Made by a program: the position numbers and the translations under genes. From positions 31,086 through 79,531 of the forward strand of contig DCGR01000065.1 of the NCBI GenBank assembly GCA_002315285.1: a DNA stretch of 48,446 nucleotides, in the 5' to 3' direction. Shown in pieces: positions 43,064 through 48,446 of the stretch (positions are counted from its first letter, which is position 1; each line of letters opens with the position of its first letter). The stretch comes from Bacteroides sp. UBA1773. GTDB lineage: Bacteria > Bacteroidota > Bacteroidia > Bacteroidales > Bacteroidaceae. Below the pieces are notes generated by a model. It worked only from the letters and a program-made list of their open reading frames with translations, was not told the origin of the DNA and ran no database searches.

Positions 43064-45085
43064 ATGAGACCAAACAATCTGACAATCCTGAAACGAATGC
43101 TCCTGACCAGCATCGTATTTGTCTGCGTCACCACCCTGTGGGCGCAGAAAGATGTCCTGAAAACCAAGTATGCCGAACCGGGTGTTGCCGAGGCCTTCAA
43201 GCCCGGGGCCGCATGGATGAAACTGCCCGCCTACACCGACCGTGCCGGCTGGGATGCCCTCCTCGACGAAGATGTGAAACACAAGCTCATTGCAGCTGGC
43301 GAAGCACGCCTCGGCTACAAGTGGCAGCACATCAATGCCACACAATATCTTGAGGTGGAGCGCACTGGCGACCGTTACGTCATGCAGGACACTTGGGGAG
43401 CCAACTCGGGCAGCCTCTCGGCCTTCCTGCTGGCCGAACTGGCCGAAGGAAAGGGCCGTTTCCTCGACCAACTGATTGATGCCGTGTGGTACTACACCTA
43501 CAGTCCGGCTTGGGTTTATTCCGCCCACACCATTGCCCAGCGCAGCGGGCGGGCTCTGCCCGACCCCACCGAGGTGCGCATCGACCTTGGCTCTGGCACC
43601 CTGAGCCTCCTGCTGGCCTACACGCTACACTTCTTCGAGGCTGAAATCGACAAGGTCGATCCGGTGTTGTGCCGCGAGCTGCGCAAGACCCTCCATCACT
43701 ACATCTACGACAGCTACCTCGACGACAGCCTCGACGATGTGAACGGCTGGTTGGGCACTCTTGGACAGTCGGTCAACAACTGGAATCCTTGGATTAACTC
43801 CAACGTCATCCTCTCCTTCCTGCTTGTCGAGAAAGACAACGAAATACTCCACAAGGCCTTGGCCAAGTCGGTGGCTTCGGTCGATAATTTCCTCAACTAC
43901 GTACAGTCCGACGGAGCCTGCGAGGAAGGTCCTGGCTACTGGTACGAGGCGGCTGCCATGCTCTTCGACTATCTGCAGATTCTCTACGAAGCATCTGAGG
44001 GCAAGTTCAACATGGTCAATTCCGACCGCGTGAAGCGCATGGGCGAGTACATCTCGCGTGCCTACATCGGAGGCAAGCATTATGTACTCGACTTTGCCGA
44101 TGCCAACGGCACAGGCAAACCTGAGTTCGGACTCATCTGGCGTTACGGCAAGGCCGTGGGAAGCAGCGAGATGCAGCACTTCGCCCTGCTGGGTCTGCGC
44201 GATGGCGACAAGTTCGACCTCGGCCTCAGTTCTTTCCACACCATGTTCCGCCGCTTCAAGTTCTATCAGGACTATCCCGAGATCAAGCAGTTCGTGGCCA
44301 AGGCCAACGAACGCGCCCAGCAGATAGGCATGGATGCCACCATAGCCGAGCTACGTCGCGAGGTGCCGGCTTGTACTTGGTATCCGCAAACCGAAGTGGG
44401 CATGATGCACACCCCCGACGGCTGCTACTTTGGTGTGAAAGGTGGCTACAATGCCGAGAGTCACAACCACAACGACATCGGCAACTTCGTGTTCTACGTC
44501 GACAACACTCCTTTCATCATCGATGCTGGTGCCCCCACCTACAGCCGCAAGACTTTCAGTAGCCAGCGCTACACCATCTGGGCCATGCAGGGACAATGGC
44601 ACAACACGCCAAGCATCAACGGGGTACAACAGGAGAACGGACGCGACTACAAGGCCACCAACACCAAGTTCGTACAGGGCAAGAGCAAGCACACGCTGAG
44701 CTACAACATCGGCACAGCCTACCCCACCGAAGCCGCCTGCGACAGTTGGAACCGCACTTTTACTCTCACCGCATCGCGCCACTCCCAACTCCTCATCACC
44801 GACAGCTTCAAGCTCACCGAGCGCAAGGCCGCCGACGTGGAATATGTCCTTGTGAAGGGTGAGGTGACTCTCGTAAAGCCTGGTGTGCTCACCATTACCA
44901 ACGAAGGCACCACCGTGCGCATGACCTACTCACCTGCACTCACAGCCACGGTAGAGACTCGCGCCCTCGACGACCAGCGTCACACCAACGTGTGGGGACC
45001 GACGTTGCATCGCATCTGCCTCACCTCATCGGCCGATGCTCCTGCCACCGGCAGTTATCAGGTCAAGATTGAACCCGTCAGATAA
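43064..45085 (+). CDS. Heparinase II/III-like polysaccharide lyase, secreted
   Basis: A 673-aa protein with a signal peptide ending near residue 28 (TTLWAQ). An (alpha/alpha)-toroid N-terminal domain (about 40-380) includes GQSVNNWNPWINSNVILSFL and SDGACEEGPGYWYEAAAMLF, typical of heparinase II/III-like lyases. A beta-sheet C-terminal domain (about 400-670) begins with GYNAESHNHNDIGNFVFYVD, the family's His/Asn metal and catalytic block. Such enzymes break uronic-acid polysaccharides by beta-elimination. The PL family and substrate (heparin, heparan, alginate, ulvan) cannot be told here. It is divergent from the beta-propeller gene and faces a broken relative at 45290-45524. Confidence 0.85.
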   Translation: MRPNNLTILKRMLLTSIVFVCVTTLWAQKDVLKTKYAEPGVAEAFKPGAAWMKLPAYTDRAGWDALLDEDVKHKLIAAGEARLGYKWQHINATQYLEVERTGDRYVMQDTWGANSGSLSAFLLAELAEGKGRFLDQLIDAVWYYTYSPAWVYSAHTIAQRSGRALPDPTEVRIDLGSGTLSLLLAYTLHFFEAEIDKVDPVLCRELRKTLHHYIYDSYLDDSLDDVNGWLGTLGQSVNNWNPWINSNVILSFLLVEKDNEILHKALAKSVASVDNFLNYVQSDGACEEGPGYWYEAAAMLFDYLQILYEASEGKFNMVNSDRVKRMGEYISRAYIGGKHYVLDFADANGTGKPEFGLIWRYGKAVGSSEMQHFALLGLRDGDKFDLGLSSFHTMFRRFKFYQDYPEIKQFVAKANERAQQIGMDATIAELRREVPACTWYPQTEVGMMHTPDGCYFGVKGGYNAESHNHNDIGNFVFYVDNTPFIIDAGAPTYSRKTFSSQRYTIWAMQGQWHNTPSINGVQQENGRDYKATNTKFVQGKSKHTLSYNIGTAYPTEAACDSWNRTFTLTASRHSQLLITDSFKLTERKAADVEYVLVKGEVTLVKPGVLTITNEGTTVRMTYSPALTATVETRALDDQRHTNVWGPTLHRICLTSSADAPATGSYQVKIEPVR

Positions 45086-45289
45086 TCCAGCCGAACGCCT
45101 CATGCTGGCAAAGTCCCGACAACGGCCTGAGCCGGGTGTCGAGCCTTGCCAGACTGCGTTTTCCTTGACGCGGGGCAAACTGTCAAGGCGGCAATACTCT
45201 CCCATGTACTGCCGCCTTCTTCATGGCCAATGCGTGCTGCCACACGGCTTTCCTAACCGATCTTTCCTTGCTGAGCTTGAGCCGAACTC
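45086..45289. other. Intergenic stretch with a hairpin, 3' of the lyase gene
   Basis: AAGGCGGCA (45185-45193) pairs with TGCCGCCTT (45210-45218) around a 16-nt loop. No T-run follows, so it is a weak terminator candidate at best. No gene is seen. On the minus strand it would be the decayed continuation of the broken lyase gene. Confidence 0.4.
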
Positions 45290-45524
45290 TTACTGTGGCA
45301 CGTAGCGGGCTGGCTCCTTGGCCAGGGCCTCATCGGCGAGGGCGAATGTGTTCTCCTCCACCATGCGGAGTTCCTCCGACTGTTTCAGGTTGTCCCTGAT
45401 TTTCTGTTCCTCCCCGGCAGCAAGCAACAGGCAGGGATGGGTCACTTTTTCTTTGGTCACCAACATTCTGTTTCGCCCCTCCACACGAAAGGAGTAAGAA
45501 AACCAGCACCAGCAATGCTGGCAA
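45290..45524 (-). pseudogene. Broken 5' end of a heparinase-like lyase lipoprotein gene
   Basis: On the minus strand a TTG at 45524 starts a lipoprotein signal peptide (LPALLVLVFLLLSCGG, with lipobox LLSC). After about 20 codons the frame changes, between about 45440 and 45470, to one encoding VTHPCLLLAAGEEQKIRDNL and AEEN-like helical sequence, ending at a TAA (45290). The THPCLLL...GEEQKIRDNL run is what I associate with the N terminus of DUF4962/heparinase-type lyases. A good -7 box (TATCTTTG, 45555-45562) with a 25-nt leader is still in place. The rest of the expected 600-800-aa protein is absent. The frameshift, the missing body and a non-ATG start indicate decay. Confidence 0.55.
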
Positions 45525-45554
45525 ACGATTGGATTGAAGAGTGCCTTATCGGAA

Positions 45555-45562
45555 CAAAGATA
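45555..45562 (-). promoter_or_regulatory. -7 promoter box of the broken lyase gene
   Basis: TATCTTTG on the minus strand, about 31 nt before the TTG at 45524. Confidence 0.55.
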
Positions 45563-45666
45563 CAGCAGAATCACCAAATGAGGAAATGTTTTGAATGGTT
45601 TTCGCACCAAACGGAGATTTTCATGTCGTGCACTGCATTCTTCTAAAAACAATTAGATACGACAAC

Positions 45667-45704
45667 GTAAAAACAACACAAGCGACCCCTTGGAGCCGCT
45701 TGTG
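45667..45704 (-). terminator. Intrinsic terminator of Mfa-like lipoprotein module 1
   Basis: On the minus strand CACAAGCG pairs with CGCTTGTG, extended by GCTCC/GGGGT around an AAG loop, giving a 13-bp stem with two G-T pairs. The tail TTGTTTTTAC follows. It lies 19 nt after the stop of the lipoprotein gene. Confidence 0.8.
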
Positions 45705-45722
45705 AGTGATGGATAGAAATAC

Positions 45723-46496
45723 TTAATTGGGGATTACAATACCACTAAATGAAAGCTGATATATTTTGTTACGAGCAATAGTAACATTTTTTGTTGCGGT
45801 CTTTTCTACTTTTTTGTCATTCTTACAGAATGCCACTTTGAATCCCGTATAAGTACCTGCAGGAAGAGCAATATAGAATTTCTGGGCTGTGCTACTTAAA
45901 CTTATACCACCATTACCCATATTTAGAGTGACCTTCTTATTCTTATCCTCAACTTTCGTATTATTCAATACAGCAGCATTATCTGTTATCGTAAACTCTC
46001 CATTCAATGCTTCATTAGCAGTCACAACAATTTTACTCATTTTACTTCCACTACCAGTGAGAGAAAACTCAAGCAATCCGCAAATATTCTTAAACTCAAG
46101 ATTAGTTCCACTTGCAGCATAAGCATACATGGGATTATTTGAGATTTTTTCCGACTTATAATCCTGAGCTTCTTTTAATTTCTTGTCTTTCAAACTTTCA
46201 GGATAATAGGCAGTCAATGCACCCGTTGGAGCATCCCCCGCACCTTCTTTCTCGAAAGTCGCGAAATTCCCAGCAGACTTCGCTTTGTAGTTCACGCCAT
46301 TAACAGAAATCTTGTCATCTTTGTCCCAGCTTACCTTACAATTAGTATCAAGAGTAGTTCGTGAGCCATCAACCAATTCGAGAGATGCAGTAAGTTCGTT
46401 GTTTGAAGGAACCAACGACTCTGAATTATCACTTGAACAAGAATTCATGGCCCAAGAGAGAGCCACAGCAAAAATTGATAAAACTAACTTCTTCAT
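45723..46496 (-). CDS. Mfa/fimbrillin-like lipoprotein 1
   Basis: A 257-aa protein with lipobox AMNSC (Cys about residue 19). The start at 46496 gives the signal peptide MKKLVLSIFAVALSWAMNSC. The mature part has SRTTLD, VSWDKDDKISVNGVNYKAKS, TGALTAYYPES and GLLEFSLTGSGSKMSKIVVT, which match the Mfa-like fimbrillin pattern of Bacteroidales: an RT.LD strand, a W..DD.I.V loop and a C-terminal Ile-rich strand. Such proteins form or coat surface fimbriae, or remain as anchored surface proteins. It begins 13 nt after a 46-aa peptide gene. The paralogue at 46828-48030 shares the same strands but is longer. Confidence 0.82.
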   Translation of the reverse strand: MKKLVLSIFAVALSWAMNSCSSDNSESLVPSNNELTASLELVDGSRTTLDTNCKVSWDKDDKISVNGVNYKAKSAGNFATFEKEGAGDAPTGALTAYYPESLKDKKLKEAQDYKSEKISNNPMYAYAASGTNLEFKNICGLLEFSLTGSGSKMSKIVVTANEALNGEFTITDNAAVLNNTKVEDKNKKVTLNMGNGGISLSSTAQKFYIALPAGTYTGFKVAFCKNDKKVEKTATKNVTIARNKIYQLSFSGIVIPN

Positions 46497-46509
46497 AATC
46501 GTGTCTTTC

Positions 46510-46650
46510 TTAATTAGCATTAAACCAATCAGGAGTTTCAGTTCCAAACTGTTCGGCATTCGAACCACTTATACACACAATCTGCCCCATTTCTACTTCC
46601 ATAACCTCTATCGCGGGACATACGTAAGGTTGTTGCTCTGTCTTTTTCAT
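46510..46650 (-). CDS. 46-aa peptide upstream of Mfa-like lipoprotein 1
   Basis: A short open frame starting ATG at 46650, preceded by AAAAGGGAAA and a -7 box 50 nt upstream. It begins MKKTEQQPYVCPAIEVMEVE, has the central block QIVCISGSN and ends PDWFNAN. It is related to the 48-aa peptide at 48047-48193: both share K-x(2-5)-PYV-x-P, V-x(2)-M and a (V/L)C(I/V)S motif followed by an acidic, S/N/E-rich tail ending DW(F/L)N. No signal peptide or membrane helix is seen. I recall many similar short PYV-type Bacteroidales peptides, with function unknown. Confidence 0.7.
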   Translation of the reverse strand: MKKTEQQPYVCPAIEVMEVEMGQIVCISGSNAEQFGTETPDWFNAN

Positions 46651-46699
46651 TTTCCCTTTTAATTGTTATTGATTCTCTTTTGTTTTCTTATTTTCTCGG

Positions 46700-46707
46700 C
46701 AAAGATA
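46700..46707 (-). promoter_or_regulatory. -7 promoter box of module 1
   Basis: TATCTTTG followed by CC on the minus strand. The leader to the peptide ATG is about 43 nt. Confidence 0.7.
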
Positions 46708-46763
46708 CATTCTTTATTTTACATAAAGCAGAAAAAACATACTTTTTTTAAGGAAAGTGACAT

Positions 46764-46772
46764 CCCCCCCCC
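46764..46772 (-). repeat. G9 homopolymer tract upstream of module 1
   Basis: Nine consecutive C on the plus strand (G on the coding strand), about 57 bp upstream of the module 1 -7 box and 55 bp after the stop of lipoprotein 2. It is the longest G/C homopolymer in the window, of a length at which slippage becomes frequent in many bacteria. Confidence 0.8.
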
Positions 46773-46827
46773 TATTTTCTGCATTTTCGTAAGTATAAGT
46801 GCCATGCGGCTGCAAGAATGATGCTTC

Positions 46828-48030
46828 TTATTCCACTTTTTTGTAGAGCGTAACATTACATGCTTCAGATTCAGATGTTGACACAGAGAACTTAGTAGTA
46901 CCATCCTTTTCAACAGTCGTCACTAAATAGTAGCTGTCACTGAAGAATTTGTGGGAATCAGAATCATAGGACCATTGAAGTGCTTCACTCGCCTTAGCAG
47001 AAGTTTCAAGTTTATTATTTTTTACTAACAAGTATTTTTCCTCTGTTTTTCCACCAGCTCCTGATACAATAAATTTCACCTTACGATTTGTAATAGTACA
47101 TATATATGTAGCATTGGGATCAACAATTTTGTCGCCTGAGATGATACCACTGACATCTCCTGGCTTCATGTCTTTACCTTGTGGATACATGGCTTTACTG
47201 CCAACAGCTATGACATAATCCCCAGCGGAAAGGGAAGTGACTTTTTCATAAAAAACAGAACCGAACACCAACTTCCTTGAGAAGGAGTAAATAGTGTTTC
47301 TACCTATCGTGAAGGCTTTTGTTGCCTTCATGTAATCGCTCTTACCATCGGTAGAATTGAATGTGACTTTGAAGCCAGAAGCCGTGTAGCTGTCGCCTGC
47401 CGGAATGGCAATATGGAAATACTTGGGGGTAGCAGCATCGAGTGTCACACCCTCACCACAGTCAAGGGTGACAGTATTACTGCCACCAGAACCTATCACA
47501 GCCTTATTGTCACTTACGGTAAACGAACCCGCCAATGGTTCGGAAGCTTCCACTACAATATTCGACAATGTGCCGCTGCCCGTGAGAACAAACTCGAGCA
47601 CTCCACAAAGATTCTTAAAGCTGAGATCATTTCCGCTGGCAACCGATGCATACATAGGACAGTTGCTAATTTTGCCGTCCTCATAGGTTTGTGTAGCTGG
47701 CAGGGTGGTTGGATTGCCATAGATGGAAACGGGATAATAGGCCTTCAATGCACCCGTAGGAGCAGCCTTCGTATCATTTTTCTCGAAACTTGCGGAAGTA
47801 CCGCTTTCAGATGTCATATACTTTACTCCATTAACCACGATTTCGTCGCCTTCGACCCACGCCACACTCTTACCATCAAGAGCGGTACGCGAACCGCCCA
47901 CCTGCTCAAGAGCGGCGGTGAAAGTGTTGCTCACAGGAGCAGGCGAATCAGCACCATCACTCTGACATGAACTCATGGCCAAGCAAAGCGCCACGACAGA
48001 AGTTGCAAAAAACAGCTTTTTCATAATCAT
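46828..48030 (-). CDS. Mfa/fimbrillin-like lipoprotein 2 with extra C-terminal domain
   Basis: A 400-aa protein with lipobox AMSSC (Cys about residue 22); a second in-frame Met at residue 3 is an equally good start. Residues about 35-255 are homologous to lipoprotein 1: SRTALDGKSVAWVEGDEIVV, TGALKAYYPVS, GVLEFVLTGSGTLSNIVVEA, and TIGRNTIYSFSRKLVF at the end of the homologous part. Residues about 258-400 are an added domain: FYEKVTSLSAGDYVIAVGSK, GDKIVDPNATYICTITN and VTLYKKVE, like the short beta-rich domain often attached to Bacteroidales surface proteins. It probably belongs to a fimbrial or surface-display system. It starts 16 nt after the 48-aa peptide. Confidence 0.8.
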   Translation of the reverse strand: MIMKKLFFATSVVALCLAMSSCQSDGADSPAPVSNTFTAALEQVGGSRTALDGKSVAWVEGDEIVVNGVKYMTSESGTSASFEKNDTKAAPTGALKAYYPVSIYGNPTTLPATQTYEDGKISNCPMYASVASGNDLSFKNLCGVLEFVLTGSGTLSNIVVEASEPLAGSFTVSDNKAVIGSGGSNTVTLDCGEGVTLDAATPKYFHIAIPAGDSYTASGFKVTFNSTDGKSDYMKATKAFTIGRNTIYSFSRKLVFGSVFYEKVTSLSAGDYVIAVGSKAMYPQGKDMKPGDVSGIISGDKIVDPNATYICTITNRKVKFIVSGAGGKTEEKYLLVKNNKLETSAKASEALQWSYDSDSHKFFSDSYYLVTTVEKDGTTKFSVSTSESEACNVTLYKKVE

Positions 48031-48046
48031 ATCCTCCAGCCATTAA

Positions 48047-48193
48047 TCAGTTCAGCCAATCATTACTTCCTTCTTCGTAACCCTCGGAGGAGGTATTATA
48101 GGAATCGCTGACACACAAAATACGACGCTCTCTCATGGCAACGACCTTCATGGAAGGAGCTACATAAGGTTTTTTTCCCAACAATGATTCCAT
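48047..48193 (-). CDS. 48-aa peptide upstream of Mfa-like lipoprotein 2
   Basis: A short frame starting ATG at 48193, preceded by AATAGGAAAG. It begins MESLLGKKPYVAPSMKVVAM, then RERRILCVSDSYN, and ends NDWLN. See the 46-aa relative at 46510-46650. The order and spacing, a peptide followed within 16 nt by an Mfa-like lipoprotein, are the same in both modules. No convincing -7 box is visible: TTTG at 48226-48229 (minus strand) lacks the TA part. Confidence 0.7.
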   Translation of the reverse strand: MESLLGKKPYVAPSMKVVAMRERRILCVSDSYNTSSEGYEEGSNDWLN

Positions 48194-48243
48194 CTTTCCT
48201 ATTTTATTTTGAATTAATCACCTTACAAATAACAACTTCAACT

Positions 48244-48251
48244 CCCCCCCC
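48244..48251 (-). repeat. G8 homopolymer tract upstream of module 2
   Basis: Eight consecutive G on the coding strand, directly after a T7 run (48252-48258), about 50 nt upstream of the peptide ATG at 48193. It could lie in the spacer between a TTTG (-33) and a weak TTTG-ended -7 box. Confidence 0.75.
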
Positions 48252-48334
48252 AAAAAAACTAAGAGCAACTTCGAAACGAAAGAACTTGAAATCAAAAAAA
48301 AGCCAATTCCCAATGGAAACTGACCCCCAAATTG

Positions 48335-48407
<73 letters not shown>

Positions 48408-48418
48408 AACAAAAGAAG

Positions 48419-48446
48419 TGAAGAGAATGAGACTCGAACTCACACG
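48419..48446 (-). tRNA. tRNA 3' fragment, identity unclear
   Basis: On the minus strand a T-arm (GTGAG, loop TTCGAGT, CTCAT) followed by the 3' acceptor strand TCTCTTC and discriminator A. The window ends before the anticodon. It lies 11 nt upstream of tRNA-Gly, so the two form a cluster. Confidence 0.7.

Overview
The window looks like the chromosome of a Bacteroidales member, most likely Prevotella or a close relative. The main reason is the promoter grammar: almost every transcription unit starts with the Bacteroidetes -7 box TAnnTTTG (usually TATCTTTG, often followed by GC). Other signs are Mfa/fimbrillin-like lipoproteins, lyase and glycosidase genes with Bacteroidetes-style signal peptides, and best-remembered relatives of the housekeeping proteins in that group. 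Species cannot be fixed from the sequence alone.

Layout, left to right. (1) 1-6.3 kb: a truncated tRNA-Pro, then a secreted GH28 pectinase divergent from a sugar-uptake operon (SSS symporter, L-fucose isomerase fucI, fucose permease fucP) that ends in a clear hairpin terminator. (2) 6.4-8.3 kb: a Y-family DNA polymerase translationally coupled to a YolD-like protein. (3) 8.35-10.9 kb: a TonB-dependent receptor transcribed leftward behind an FMN riboswitch, so probably a flavin uptake receptor. (4) 11.1-13.8 kb: an APH-like kinase and a secreted esterase with two tandem alpha/beta-hydrolase domains. (5) 13.8-22.1 kb: two AAA/DUF4143-type ATPases flank a ClC channel, fmt and a lipoprotein. This stretch holds most of the non-coding oddities: a 45-nt hairpin, gene relics, a three-copy operator-like motif, a cluster of 21-bp repeats and a short dispersed repeat. 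(6) 22.2-26.2 kb: a secreted beta-helix protein divergent from a GH20 hexosaminidase lipoprotein, plus a 67-aa protein. (7) 26.3-31.9 kb: the AddAB-type helicase-nuclease pair. (8) 31.9-43.0 kb: one long leftward run, many genes overlapping by 1-17 nt: a secreted beta-propeller, pyrK, pyrD, a small orphan, trmD, ligA, dapA, an EF-hand membrane protein, an EamA exporter, azlC and azlD. (9) 43.0-45.6 kb: a heparinase II/III-like lyase facing the broken 5' end of a second lyase lipoprotein gene. (10) 45.7-48.2 kb: two copies of a two-gene module, each a 46-48-aa peptide followed by an Mfa-like lipoprotein, with G-homopolymer tracts nearby. Two tRNA genes (Gly, plus a fragment) close the window.

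Functionally the window mixes housekeeping (pyrimidine synthesis, lysine/diaminopimelate synthesis, DNA ligation, tRNA modification, initiator tRNA formylation, recombination) with glycan use: pectin or rhamnogalacturonan (GH28), fucose (FucI/FucP), hexosamine-containing glycans (GH20) and uronic-acid polysaccharides (heparinase-like). The best candidates for something undescribed are the duplicated short peptide plus lipoprotein modules at the right end, which contain two small genes that ordinary gene callers could miss. The riboswitch-controlled receptor, the repeated operator-like arrays and the divergent promoters with interlocked -33/-7 boxes come next.
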